Notes: generated by a model from the letters alone, not told the origin. Positions 1-9,585 are shown, counted from the stretch's first letter. The stretch: 64,000 nt of DNA from Chryseobacterium bernardetii (GCF_003815975.1 NZ_CP033932.1:4011501-4075500), one strand, 5' to 3'. Made by a program: numbers and translations.

Positions 1-2
1 CC

Positions 3-1397
3 ATAAGATTAGTTGCTAAAGAGATCACTCCCGAAGTTCGGGCATTACAGAATCAATTTACCAATCTAAAATTATATGAAAGAGCTTATCACGGTGATGA
101 TTTTAATGATATTGATGTAGCGATTATTGCAGTGAATGATATTGAATTAGCCGCACAAATTCGTGAAGATGCCCATCAAAAAAACGTATTGGTCAATATT
201 GCAGACAAACCTGAACTTTGTGATTTTTACTTAGGCTCCATTGTTAAAAAAGGAAGCCTTAAAATTGCTATTTCTACAAATGGAAAATCACCAACCATCG
301 CTAAAAGACTCAGGGAAACCTTCACAGAAACCATTCCTGATGAGATGGATCTTGTATTGAATAATATGCAGAGCATACGCAACCAGCTAAAAGGAGACTT
401 TGACCATAAGGTGACAGAACTTAACAAAATTACAACTCAATATCTGTCTGATGGAAAACTTTCCCCGGCAAAGCCTGATCTTGAGATTGAAAAACTCATC
501 AGCATTACTAAAACAGCCCAGAGGAAAGCCAATATTTATCTTGCCATCATAGGTGTAATGGTTCTTTTCGGAATCTTAGGGCTTGTGGTGTATCAGTTTG
601 ATCTTTCAGATGATATTCAGACTTTTCTCAGCAAAGACGGTCATATCTTTTACTGGATGCTGTTTGCAGGATTTATGGCTGAAATTGTCGCTGGATCTAT
701 GGGGATGGGATATGGTGTAATCTGTACCACTATCTTATTATTGCTGAACGTTCCTCCTCCCGTTGTAAGCGCAAGTATTCATTCTGCTGAATCCTTTACA
801 ACCGCTGCCGGAGGATTCAGCCATTACAAACTGGGAAATGTTAATAAGAAAATGGTTTGGGTATTATTTCCGTTAGCTATTGTGGGGTCAATCATCGGTG
901 CTTTGACTTTATCTCATTACGGCGAACATTATGCCCATATCGTAAAGCCCATTATTGCCTGTTATACCTTATATCTGGGATTCAATATTCTCAGAAATGC
1001 CTTTAAAGACAAAAATAAAAGCCGTATAAAAACCAAAAGAAGAACCAATCTGAGAGTACTGGGGCTTCTTGGTGGCTTTATAGATTCTTTTGCAGGAGGC
1101 GGATGGGGGCCTTTAGTAACCGGAACACTGATTAAAGAGGGGAGAATTCCCCGTTATGTTGTGGGAAGTTCTACAGTTGCTAAATTTTTGCTCACCTTAA
1201 CAAGTGCCATTACTTTTATTTTTACCATTGGGATCCATCACTGGAATATTGTTCTGGGACTTCTGCTGGGTGGAGTTTTTACTGCTCCATTTTCTGCGAT
1301 GCTTACATCCAGACTTCCTACGAAGAAAATGTTTGTAGTGGTGGGAATAGTCGTTATTCTGATGAGCCTCACAACTATTTTTAAATCATTATTATAA
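3..1397 (+). CDS. Siroheme synthase (precorrin-2 dehydrogenase) domain fused to TSUP/TauE-SafE transporter, 5' partial
   Basis: The frame is open from the window's left edge, so the start lies upstream. The first ~120 residues look like the NAD-binding precorrin-2 dehydrogenase domain of CysG/Met8 (IAVNDIELA, NIADKPELCDF, ISTNGKSPTIAKRLRE), which oxidises precorrin-2 on the way to siroheme. After a linker and one membrane segment comes a TSUP (sulfite exporter TauE/SafE) domain with repeated glycine-rich helices (EIVAGSMGMGYG, GGFIDSFAGGGWGPLVTG) and about eight membrane segments. Siroheme is the cofactor of sulfite reductase, so joining its synthesis to a sulfur-anion transporter points to sulfate assimilation. 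That link is inference because the neighbouring sulfur genes would lie left of the window. Confidence 0.85.
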   Translation: MRLVAKEITPEVRALQNQFTNLKLYERAYHGDDFNDIDVAIIAVNDIELAAQIREDAHQKNVLVNIADKPELCDFYLGSIVKKGSLKIAISTNGKSPTIAKRLRETFTETIPDEMDLVLNNMQSIRNQLKGDFDHKVTELNKITTQYLSDGKLSPAKPDLEIEKLISITKTAQRKANIYLAIIGVMVLFGILGLVVYQFDLSDDIQTFLSKDGHIFYWMLFAGFMAEIVAGSMGMGYGVICTTILLLLNVPPPVVSASIHSAESFTTAAGGFSHYKLGNVNKKMVWVLFPLAIVGSIIGALTLSHYGEHYAHIVKPIIACYTLYLGFNILRNAFKDKNKSRIKTKRRTNLRVLGLLGGFIDSFAGGGWGPLVTGTLIKEGRIPRYVVGSSTVAKFLLTLTSAITFIFTIGIHHWNIVLGLLLGGVFTAPFSAMLTSRLPTKKMFVVVGIVVILMSLTTIFKSLL

Positions 1398-1608
1398 AGT
1401 CAGGAAGCAGTAAAGGAAAGTTTTATTTGGATCAGCTTTCAAAAATAGTAACCTGAACAGTAACTGCCAGTTTCCAGTCATAATTTCCTCCTGTAAATTC
1501 AGTAAAACTACTGTATGGTCTTCATTAATGGAAAGTTATCTTTGATCTGTTATATATTCAATAACAAGTATGATCCTTATCCAAACAACAACTTTTAAAA
1601 CGACAACC

Positions 1609-1836
1609 ATGAAAAAATTAAACAGAAAAACATTAAAAAACATTGCCGGAGCCATTGGTATTGAGATTAATTTACCACTTCCTGTAGGTGTTTGTATCGG
1701 AAATCTAATTGGATTATGCCCTCCCAATACTCATTGCAGGGCAGATGAAAAATGCTATCCGGATGTTGCAGGACCCTGTATTAACGGAATGTGTCCATCA
1801 GGATATCAATGTCGTTCTGGTGAATGCATCAGATAA
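1609..1836 (+). CDS. Cysteine-rich bacteriocin-like leader peptide (75 aa)
   Basis: I chose the ATG at 1609 over an in-frame ATG at 1570 because it gives the leader MKKLNRKTLKNIAGAIG, matching the MKxLKKLxRxxLKxIxGG leaders of flavobacterial bacteriocin-like proteins; here the double glycine is degenerate (AGA). The body has eight cysteines in two similar modules, C-x7-C-x5-C-x5-C and C-x4-C-x5-C-x4-C, each with CPP or CPS at its second cysteine. This suggests a disulfide-rich secreted mini-protein. No modification enzyme or peptidase-transporter is adjacent. The second leader-type peptide of the window is at 16381. The function is unproven. Confidence 0.65.
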   Translation: MKKLNRKTLKNIAGAIGIEINLPLPVGVCIGNLIGLCPPNTHCRADEKCYPDVAGPCINGMCPSGYQCRSGECIR

Positions 1837-1997
1837 GAGAATGTAAAGGCTTTATATGAAAGCCTAAGACTTCAGGGGGAGTAAAGAAAAAATGACAAAG
1901 CGATCGACTAAGCTGATACCATTCTGCTTCATCAGATCGATTGAATCAATTAATCTCTTTGCTCCCTTAAATTTAGCAGCAGTACATATTAGGTGTA

Positions 1998-2501
1998 TTA
2001 TTCTTTATCCTTTATACCGATCAGCTTTAAAGCATTTGAAGTTAAAAAGATATCATCAAAAACAGTTAATGATTCCACATCGTTAAAGCCTGCAGGAATA
2101 AGATCGTTTTTATTGAATGACAATTCTATGGAAGTATTGTAAGAAGCTACAATTCTTACTTTTGAATAACCGTTGTAGTCTACTCTGAAACCCTCAAACA
2201 TGCATTTACGTTCTGCTTTCTGGTATTCACCATATTCTTCAAAACCTGCCATATCTGTTCTTTCATCATCACTGTCATTATGCTCCAATGATTTCCATGA
2301 AGCATAATTTTTCGGTTCCTTTAATACATTTCCGTCAGGATCAACAGGAACAAACATTCCCAAAGTAAGGGATCGCTTTAAAAAATTAGCATAATTGTTC
2401 ATCAAACTTAAGGTTTGAAGATCGGCATATCCTTCGTGGGCATAATATTCAAGCACGAAGGTGGTCATCGGAATCAGCTTATGAGAAGCATCAGTCGGCA
2501 T
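1998..2501 (-). CDS. Hypothetical protein
   Basis: This is a 167-residue protein when started at the ATG at 2501 (MPTDASHKLIPM). The frame extends to 2603, but the added stretch is poor in coding character and overlaps the likely promoter of the divergent gene. It has no signal peptide, no membrane segment and no motif I recognise. The middle is acidic (SLEHNDSDDERTDMAG) and aromatic residues are frequent, as in small soluble proteins of the SMI1 or immunity type, but I cannot assign a family. It is transcribed away from the broken acetyltransferase gene that begins near 2654. Confidence 0.55.
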   Translation of the reverse strand: MPTDASHKLIPMTTFVLEYYAHEGYADLQTLSLMNNYANFLKRSLTLGMFVPVDPDGNVLKEPKNYASWKSLEHNDSDDERTDMAGFEEYGEYQKAERKCMFEGFRVDYNGYSKVRIVASYNTSIELSFNKNDLIPAGFNDVESLTVFDDIFLTSNALKLIGIKDKE

Positions 2502-2653
2502 ACTTGGTCTTTTCTTTTTAGCCGATAAAAATAGTATTTTTATTGACGTTTCCCAACGCAACATAAGCAATCTAACAGTATTTATACCCATTCTGAATAA
2601 CAATAAGAAATATTCCGATGCATTTTCCGTATCTTCGTCTTATAACAGGAATA

Positions 2654-3157
2654 ATGATAGCGAATACAGCTCTGCAGGATATTGAAGCAGTCCTCAATTT
2701 ATATAAAATGGCTTCCGATTTTAAGAAAACCGTATCCGGAGTACAATGACCAGAGTTTGATCGGAATATGATTGAAACTGAAATCTGTGAAAGACGTCAC
2801 TTTAAAATTACAGCAGATGGGCAGGTAGCCTGTGTATGGAGTATTACTTTCGATGATCATCAGGTTTGGGCAGAAAAGAATGAAGATCCTGCTGTTTACA
2901 TTCATAGAATTGCTACCAATCCTAACTTCCGGGGACAGAAATTTGTTGAACAGATTGTAGAATGGGCAAAACTATTTGCCCTCCAACATAATAGATTATA
3001 TGTAAGAATGGATACTACAGCAGGAAATCAAAGATTAACAGATTATTACGTAAAATGCGGATTTACTTATCTTGAAGATAAAAAAATGACTGATACAGAA
3101 GGCCGTCCGGATCATTATCATAATGCTACCATGGGACTCTTCCAGCTGGAAGTGTAG
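2654..3157 (+). pseudogene. GNAT N-acetyltransferase broken by an in-frame TGA
   Basis: From the ATG at 2654 the frame reads MIANTALQDIEAVLNLYKMA and stops at TGA 2747-2749. The same frame then continues without interruption to 3157 with a clear GNAT core: IHRIATNPNFRGQKFVEQIV is the acetyl-CoA binding strand and loop, and YYVKCGFTYLEDK is the C-terminal motif. The context ..VQ-stop-PEFDRNMIETEI fits a TGG (Trp) to TGA change. An internal ATG at 2768 could give a 129-residue protein lacking the first strand and helix of the fold. I treat the gene as a nonsense-mutated pseudogene. A base error in the assembly would restore a 167-residue enzyme. Confidence 0.7.
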
Positions 3158-3423
3158 ACTTCCGTATTTTTACATAAGCTGAATATAACCCTGATCTGTT
3201 AGTACAATAAAAACTCAGATGCATTAAAACTTCTTCAAAAGATGTAACGATCTCATAAAAATCTCTATTTAGAGAATCAAATTATAAAATCAATTAACTC
3301 AAAATCAATTCAATAGCAACAAGCTAATAATTACGGTAAATAAGAAAATGTATTTTTTAAATAAAATACTGTCTATAACTAAAAAATGACATATTATTGA
3401 TAAATTTGTTTTTATAATTACTT

Positions 3424-4770
3424 ATGAAACCAAATTACACAAAAATATTCATTGTGGAAGATGATTTGTTTTTTAGCGAAATGTTAAAGTATCATCTCTC
3501 CCTCAATCCTGATCATGAGATCATTACATTTGACACGGCGAAAGATTGTTTATCCGCCCTATATCTCAATCCGGATATTATCTGTATTGATTTTGGCCTG
3601 CCTGATATGAGAGGGGATATGCTGTTTAAAAAGCTCAAGGAAGCCCAACCTTCTATCCCGATCATTATTATTAGTGGGCAGGATGATATAGAGACAGCAA
3701 TTAATTTTCTAAAGTCCGGTGCCCATGATTATATTGTGAAAAATGAACACACCAAAGAAATGTTATGGAACAGTATCCTGAAGGTAAAAGAAACCATTTC
3801 TCTGAAAAAAGAAGTGGAGGATCTGAAAGAAGAACTCGAAAAAAAATACTCTTTTGAGAAAAACATAATAGGCCAAAGTGAGGCTATAAAAGAGGTCTTC
3901 AAAAAAATCAGCAAGGCTGTAAAAACCAATATTAACGTTTCTATTACAGGTGAAACCGGTACCGGAAAAGAAGTAGTGGCCAAAACCATTCATTATAATT
4001 CTGACCGTAAAAATAAACCATTTGTCGCCATCAATATGGCAGCAATTCCGAAAGAACTTATTGAAAGTGAGTTTTTCGGGCATGAAAAAGGAGCTTTCAC
4101 AGGAGCTTTATCCAAAAGTTCCGGGAAATTTGAACAGGCAGATGGAGGTACTATTTTCCTGGATGAAATAGCAGAACTGGACATCAACCTTCAAAGCAAA
4201 TTACTGAGAGCTTTACAGGAAAGAGAAGTTACCAGAATAGGCGGAACCCAAAAAATAAAATTTGATGCCCGGCTTATTATTGCAACCCATAAAAATCTTG
4301 CTGAAGAAGTAAAAAAAGGCAATTTCCGGGAGGACCTGTACTATAGAATTGTAGGTTTACCTATAGAATTACCTCCTCTCCGTGACAGAGATCAGGATGT
4401 TATTATTCTGGCCAAGCACTTCATCAAGTTATTTGCCAAGGAAAACGGAATGAATCCACTGACATTAAGCAATGGAGCAATCAGCAAGCTTACAAAATAT
4501 CCGTTTCCCGGAAATGTCCGTGAACTTAAGTCGGTCATTGATCTGGCTTGTGTTATGGCAGATGACAAAGAAATACAGCCGGAAGACATTCATTTTAATC
4601 CCATCGGAAACAAAGAAGATCTTTTTATTTCTGCAGAAAAAACGCTTAAACAGTTTACTACTGAAATTATTCTTTACCATTTGAAGAAAAATAATAATGA
4701 TGTTATGAAAACTGCACAGGCTTTAGATATTGGAAAATCAACTATTTATAATCTTTTACAGAACAAATAA
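3424..4770 (+). CDS. NtrC-family sigma-54-dependent response regulator
   Basis: This 448-residue protein has three domains. The receiver (1-120) has acidic residues E12-D13-D14, phospho-acceptor D56 and the KS..HDYIVK tail. The AAA+ sigma-54 activator domain (about 145-380) has Walker A GETGTGKE at 176, the sigma-54 contact loop GAFTGA at 223 and Walker B TIFLDE at 243. The C-terminal Fis-type helix-turn-helix ends [17 protein letters not shown]. Phosphorylation should drive oligomerisation and open-complex formation at sigma-54 promoters. The sensor kinase gene starts 55 bp downstream, so the two are probably a cognate pair. I found no convincing sigma-54 site in the window, so the targets are unknown. 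Confidence 0.93.
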   Translation: MKPNYTKIFIVEDDLFFSEMLKYHLSLNPDHEIITFDTAKDCLSALYLNPDIICIDFGLPDMRGDMLFKKLKEAQPSIPIIIISGQDDIETAINFLKSGAHDYIVKNEHTKEMLWNSILKVKETISLKKEVEDLKEELEKKYSFEKNIIGQSEAIKEVFKKISKAVKTNINVSITGETGTGKEVVAKTIHYNSDRKNKPFVAINMAAIPKELIESEFFGHEKGAFTGALSKSSGKFEQADGGTIFLDEIAELDINLQSKLLRALQEREVTRIGGTQKIKFDARLIIATHKNLAEEVKKGNFREDLYYRIVGLPIELPPLRDRDQDVIILAKHFIKLFAKENGMNPLTLSNGAISKLTKYPFPGNVRELKSVIDLACVMADDKEIQPEDIHFNPIGNKEDLFISAEKTLKQFTTEIILYHLKKNNNDVMKTAQALDIGKSTIYNLLQNK

Positions 4771-4825
4771 TTTCTGCATTCAAGATCCTGATTTTCTAAA
4801 GTATAACCAATCCCCAAAAGACATC

Positions 4826-7800
4826 ATGGAATTTCATCAATTACTTGAAAGTCAAATAAAAAAGTATCTTAGGCAAGATCATCTTTCAGATCCGGCTCTT
4901 AGTCAGTTTATTAAGGCTGTCAACCTGTCTTATCAATCTTATGAAAAAGATAAGTCTAATGATAGCGCAGCAATGGAAAAAGAGATCCAGCAAGAATCTA
5001 TTGAATATATTTATAGAGAAACTGAGCATTTAGATAAGGATATCAAAGCCATTTCTTTACGTAACAGTTCTCAGCTTATCAGTTATATTTCCCGCCAGAT
5101 ACAGGAAAAAAAAGAAATAATGGCAGCACTGAACGGGCAGAATAAGTTCAAGAAGCTGTTGATGAATATTTCATCAGATTATATTAATATTTCTTTCGAA
5201 ATGATAGATGCTGCCATGAACCGTTCGCTCAAAGAAATGGCAGACTTTGTAAAAGCCGACAGAGCTTATATATTCAGCTATAATTTTGAAGCAGGAACAT
5301 GCTCCAACACTTATGAGTACTGTTCTTCCGGAATTATCCCTCAGATGGATAACCTGCAGGATATCCATCTTGAAGCAATCCCGGAATGGGTAGAAGCTAA
5401 TATTGCAGGAAAAAGCATTGCGATAGCCAATGTAAAGGATTTAAATGACGGAAATCTTAAGGAGCTCCTTTCTTCTCAGGATATCAAGAGCCTTATGGTA
5501 ATACCTATGATGTCAAAAGAATCATGTACAGGTTTCATTGGCTTTGACTGGACAAGAAAACTCCATCGTTTTAATGATACCGAAACAGAATTACTTACTC
5601 TTTTTTCGAAAGTTCTGGTGAATGCTCAGGAACGGTTTGCAATTAAAAGCAACCTTACCCAAACTCTGGATCTGCTCAAAACCTTTATTTCCAATCTTCA
5701 GTACGGAATACTGATGGAAGACCCTCAGGGAAATATTCTTTTCACCAATGATCTTTTCTGTAAAATATTTAAAATCAGCAGAACTCCATCGGAGATCACT
5801 GGCAAAAAGCTCTATGAGATAAAAATAAATAATCTCTTCAAAGAAGATAATCTTTCGGAAAAAATAATTGCAGAAAGCAAAGATCAGAATGTCACGGGAA
5901 GACTTGCTGAAACATTGGATGGAAGATTTTTAGAAATTGATCATTATACTTTTGAGACAAGGAACAAACAGCATGGTCATATCTGGAAATTTGGAGATGT
6001 TACAGAAAAAATAACCAACCAGAATCTTTTACTGCAGAGTGAAGAAAGAAGCCGACTGATTATGGATTCTGCCATTAATGCCATTATTACGATAAACTCC
6101 GCCGGCGAAATTATATTCTGGAATAAAAGCGCAGAAACAATATTTGGCTGGCAGAAAAATGAAGTTATAGGCAGGAATATTTTTGAGACCATTATTCCGC
6201 AGAAACATATAGAGAACTATAAAAAATATGTGGCAGATGAAAAGAACTCAGTTCTTAACAGGCAGATTCAGCTTCCGGCTATCAAAAAATCCGGTGAAGA
6301 ATTTCCCATGGAAATAGCCATTATTTCATTTCAACAGGAAGAACAAGAGTTCTATTGTTCTTTTATCCAGGATATTTCAGAAAGAAAAAGAGCCGAACAT
6401 AATATGAAGCTGCAGGAACAGAAATACCGCAATATGATTGCTAATATGAACCTGGGACTTCTTGAAGTGGATATGAATGAGGTCATACAATATGCCAACC
6501 AGAGTTTCTGTAATGTTTCCGGTTATGAAGTAGAAGAAATTGTAGGCAGAAATCCCGCTCAACTTTTTATACACCATGAAAAGGATATGGAACTGGTAAA
6601 AAGACAAATCAAACTCCGTAGAAGCGGAGTTTCCAGCGTATATCAGGTACCTGTAAAAAATAAAGCAGGAGAACTGAGATGGTGGGCCATAAGCGGCGCG
6701 CCCAATTATGATGATAAAGGTAATCTTATAGGTTCCATAGGAATACATCTGGATATCACAGATCAGAAAAGGCTGGAAGAAGATTTGCAAAAGCAAAAAG
6801 AGAAAGCTCAGGAGGCCTCAAAAGCCAAAGAAGTGTTTCTTGCTACAATGAGCCATGAAATAAGAACCCCTCTTAATGCCATTATCGGATTTTTACGTGA
6901 GCTGGAAAGACAAAAACTATCTTCCTCTCAGGCTGTTCTTGTAGAAAACAGTACTCAGGCTTCCCGGCATCTTCTATCAATTATTAATAATATTCTGGAT
7001 ATTTCTAAAATTGAATCAGGTGAAATGTCCCTTGAGGTGAAAGATTTTTCTTTAAAAGACTCTATTAACAGTATCATTAGCATCCTAAGTCCCAAAGCAA
7101 AACAAAAAGAGTTAAAACTCTATTCGCAATATTCACCGGATATGGCCTCTGCTTTCAAAGGAGATCAGCTCAGGATAGAACAGATCCTGTTCAACCTGAT
7201 CGGGAACTCATTAAAGTTTACCCAGAAAGGTGAAATTAAAGTAGAATGCAATGTATTGGAAGATCATCCATCCACTCAGAAGATCAGGTTGACTGTTTCT
7301 GACACAGGAATTGGAATGAGCAAGGGCTTTGCGGACAAAATTTTCAAAAAATTCTATCAGGAAGATGAAAGTATTGCAAGAAGATTTGGAGGAACCGGCC
7401 TTGGAATGGCTATTACCCAGGAATTAGTAAAGCTAATGCATGGTAAAATCAATATTGAAAGTGAAAAAAATAAAGGTACGGTCATACAAATTACTTTAAC
7501 ACTCTATAAAGGATTTCTTGAGCATAGTACTGATAAAAAGGAAAAACATCCTACCACTTCTGTTGCCGGGATTAAAGTTCTGCTGGTAGAAGATAATGAA
7601 ATGAACAGGGTAGTAGCTCAAAATACACTTCAGAATTTTAAATGTAATGTTACAGAAGCCGAAAACGGAAACCAGGCAATACAGATCTTAAAGAAAGAAA
7701 AGTTTGATATTATTCTGATGGATATCCAGATGCCGGAGCTTGATGGAATAGAAACCACTAAAATCCTCAGAAAAAAATACCTCTTAACCACTCCCGTTAT

Positions 7801-8323
7801 TGCCCTTACAGCCAATGCGTTCAAAACAGAAATTGAAAAATGTAAATCTGCGGGCATGAATGATTATGTTACAAAACCTTTTTCGGAAGAAATACTTCTG
7901 GATATACTTTACAAATATACCAAGCTTTCAAAAGCTTCAGGTTATAAAAATAAAACTACGGAAACTTCTGATTCCCATCTGTATGATCTTGGTGCTATCC
8001 GTACATTAAGCAGAGGCAATGAAGAATTTGTAAAAAAAATGATATCCATATTCATCAGTCAGACAGAAAGTGCTATTATACAAATGCATAGCTCCTTTCA
8101 ATCACAAAATTATCATGATGTGGCTAAATTGATGCATAAAATAAGACCCGGAGTAGAAGGTATGGGCATTCATTCCATTGTTGAAGATATCAAAACACTC
8201 GAAACAAAAGCAAAAGCGGAGAAGCAAACACCTGAACTATTTTCAGAAATGCAGCACCTTTCTGACACAATAGAAAAAACTCTTTCTGAGGTCATACAGC
8301 TTCTAAAAGCAAATGAGCTGTAG
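4826..8323 (+). CDS. Hybrid sensor histidine kinase, GAF-PAS(3)-HisKA-HATPase-REC-Hpt
   Basis: I start at ATG 4826 (MEFHQLLESQIKK, 1165 aa) because the longer frame from 4730 overlaps the end of the preceding regulator. Approximate order: helical N-terminus, GAF domain 115-275, three PAS domains near 285-400, 409-525 and 533-650, HisKA with MSHEIRTPLN (His677), HATPase with N box and G boxes DTGIGM and GGTGLGMA, receiver with Asp966, and Hpt with His1104 (LMHKIRPGVEGMG). No membrane segment is evident, so it should sense a cytoplasmic signal. The expected relay is His677 to Asp966 to His1104 to Asp56 of the NtrC-type regulator. The signal is not predictable from sequence. Confidence 0.93.
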   Translation: MEFHQLLESQIKKYLRQDHLSDPALSQFIKAVNLSYQSYEKDKSNDSAAMEKEIQQESIEYIYRETEHLDKDIKAISLRNSSQLISYISRQIQEKKEIMAALNGQNKFKKLLMNISSDYINISFEMIDAAMNRSLKEMADFVKADRAYIFSYNFEAGTCSNTYEYCSSGIIPQMDNLQDIHLEAIPEWVEANIAGKSIAIANVKDLNDGNLKELLSSQDIKSLMVIPMMSKESCTGFIGFDWTRKLHRFNDTETELLTLFSKVLVNAQERFAIKSNLTQTLDLLKTFISNLQYGILMEDPQGNILFTNDLFCKIFKISRTPSEITGKKLYEIKINNLFKEDNLSEKIIAESKDQNVTGRLAETLDGRFLEIDHYTFETRNKQHGHIWKFGDVTEKITNQNLLLQSEERSRLIMDSAINAIITINSAGEIIFWNKSAETIFGWQKNEVIGRNIFETIIPQKHIENYKKYVADEKNSVLNRQIQLPAIKKSGEEFPMEIAIISFQQEEQEFYCSFIQDISERKRAEHNMKLQEQKYRNMIANMNLGLLEVDMNEVIQYANQSFCNVSGYEVEEIVGRNPAQLFIHHEKDMELVKRQIKLRRSGVSSVYQVPVKNKAGELRWWAISGAPNYDDKGNLIGSIGIHLDITDQKRLEEDLQKQKEKAQEASKAKEVFLATMSHEIRTPLNAIIGFLRELERQKLSSSQAVLVENSTQASRHLLSIINNILDISKIESGEMSLEVKDFSLKDSINSIISILSPKAKQKELKLYSQYSPDMASAFKGDQLRIEQILFNLIGNSLKFTQKGEIKVECNVLEDHPSTQKIRLTVSDTGIGMSKGFADKIFKKFYQEDESIARRFGGTGLGMAITQELVKLMHGKINIESEKNKGTVIQITLTLYKGFLEHSTDKKEKHPTTSVAGIKVLLVEDNEMNRVVAQNTLQNFKCNVTEAENGNQAIQILKKEKFDIILMDIQMPELDGIETTKILRKKYLLTTPVIALTANAFKTEIEKCKSAGMNDYVTKPFSEEILLDILYKYTKLSKASGYKNKTTETSDSHLYDLGAIRTLSRGNEEFVKKMISIFISQTESAIIQMHSSFQSQNYHDVAKLMHKIRPGVEGMGIHSIVEDIKTLETKAKAEKQTPELFSEMQHLSDTIEKTLSEVIQLLKANEL

Positions 8324-8353
8324 ATTTAACTGACAGGTCCTAAAAGAAGCAGA

Positions 8354-8384
8354 AGTCTCATGTATTACAACATGAGGCTTTTTT
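8354..8384 (+). terminator. Rho-independent terminator after the hybrid kinase
   Basis: A 10-bp stem (8354-8363 with 8370-8379, one G-T pair) and a 6-nt loop are followed by a run of six T. It ends the two-gene regulator-kinase unit, so the lone receiver at 8519 is probably transcribed separately. Confidence 0.8.
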
Positions 8385-8518
8385 GTTGATTTATGGTCAT
8401 TTTTTTCCAAAAATTAGCTTCTTTTCCATAAAATGGAAATAATAAAAACACAAATAACTGATAATCAATATTTTAAATTAAGGCATTGTATATGATTTTA
8501 TTTTGGAAATTATACATA

Positions 8519-8956
8519 ATGAACTGTAATCAATTAAAATTTTTTATTGTAGATGATGATCTGTTCTGTGCAAATGCTTATGAACAGTATCTGAAAAACC
8601 TCAACTATACTGATATCCTTTATTTTGCGACCGGAGAAGAATGCCTGAATAGTCTTGACCTTAAGCCTGATGTTATCTTCCTGGATCATAATATGGACGA
8701 TATGAACGGTTTTGAAACCCTTAAAAAAATTAAAAGATATAATCCCAATATTTACGTCATTATGGTTTCCGGGCAAAAGGAAATCAATATTGCAGTAGAT
8801 GCTTTGAAATATGGAGCTTTTGATTATCTGGTAAAAGACCACACCGTATGCCAGAAAATGCAGAACTCAATCAACAGAATTCTAAAGATACAGGAAGAAA
8901 TTGATAAAGGCAACAGAAACAATGGCATCTTCCGCCTTTTTTCCTTGTTTTTCTAA
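8519..8956 (+). CDS. Single-domain response regulator (receiver only)
   Basis: The ATG at 8519 (MNCNQLKFFIVDDDLF) is preferred over an upstream in-frame ATG at 8486. The 145-residue product is a receiver domain: D12-D13-D14, phospho-acceptor D56 (VIFLDHNMDDMNG), the switch serine in VIMVSGQ and the lysine of FDYLVKD. No output domain follows, only a short basic and hydrophobic tail. It resembles the receiver of the NtrC-type protein at 3424, so it may have arisen by duplication. It could act as a second target or phosphate sink of the hybrid kinase, which is inference from proximity. It lies beyond a terminator and has its own AT-rich leader. Confidence 0.88.
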   Translation: MNCNQLKFFIVDDDLFCANAYEQYLKNLNYTDILYFATGEECLNSLDLKPDVIFLDHNMDDMNGFETLKKIKRYNPNIYVIMVSGQKEINIAVDALKYGAFDYLVKDHTVCQKMQNSINRILKIQEEIDKGNRNNGIFRLFSLFF

Positions 8957-8998
8957 AAAAATAAGCGATAAAAACCAGAATCAATATCAAAAAAACCT

Positions 8999-9500
8999 AT
9001 GGAAAATAAAACAGAAATTAAGTATCAGGATATTCCGGAATCAAAAAAGTTTCGGAAGAAGACATAGCCAAATACATTCTCCTGTCTTATAAATTAAACA
9101 AATCTGACAACCTTAAAAAAACACAATTTATTATAAATACAGCTTCAATAAAACGTCAGGAAATAATTTAGACAAAGTACTGTTTGGCTCTTTATACAAA
9201 TGATGAAAAAGTAATAATAAAAGCTTTAAAAAAACAAAGGTCCTATATATAAAGGATTGAGTCATTTCCCCAACCTCATCCACCATTTTATGGATCTGTT
9301 TTCTGAAAAAGAGTTTATTATTACACTAAGTGGGGCAGGTGGTGCCGGGAAATCTACGGTCATCTCCGATTTATCCTTAATTATTGAGAAAAACCTCGGT
9401 AATATTACATCATCGCCCCTCTTTTTACCCGTTCCCGGTGTACGGACGTAAAATTCCTTACCAAAGAATATAAAAAACTAATTGATATTGGCATAAAATA
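8999..9500. pseudogene. Decayed P-loop (thymidylate-kinase-like) gene, + strand, several frameshifts
   Basis: No single frame is open, but a continuous protein can be followed on the + strand by changing frame several times. It starts MENKTEIKYQDIPESKK at 8999, continues VSEEDIAKYILLSYKLN after loss of an A in the A6 run near 9042-9047, then NLDKVLFGSLYK, NDEKVIIKALKKQ and GPIYKGLSHFPNLIHHF. These lead into FIITLSGAGGAGKSTVI (a P-loop near 9317-9367), and after another shift LHHRPSFYPFPVYGRK. P-loop followed by an RHRPS-like element resembles thymidylate-kinase-like proteins of polysaccharide loci. At least four shifts separate the pieces, so this is a gene in advanced decay. The family call is tentative. 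Confidence 0.55.
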
Positions 9501-9585
9501 AACACAAAGAACATCTGGAATTAACTAAAAACAACAATCTTATTACCATACTCCAAACATTAACCCATGATTCTAACTACACACA

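Noticed and set aside
2768..3157. An intact short acetyltransferase starting at ATG 2768
   Set aside because: The same frame continues upstream past one TGA with the missing first strand and helix of the fold, so the shorter frame is more likely the rest of a broken gene.
4730..4825. Longer N-terminus of the hybrid kinase
   Set aside because: It overlaps the end of the upstream regulator gene and adds residues of no domain character; ATG 4826 follows directly in a plausible leader.
9257..9451. A 64-codon P-loop frame as an independent gene
   Set aside because: The P-loop protein is far too short and its family motif continues in another frame; it is part of the frameshifted remnant 8999-9500.
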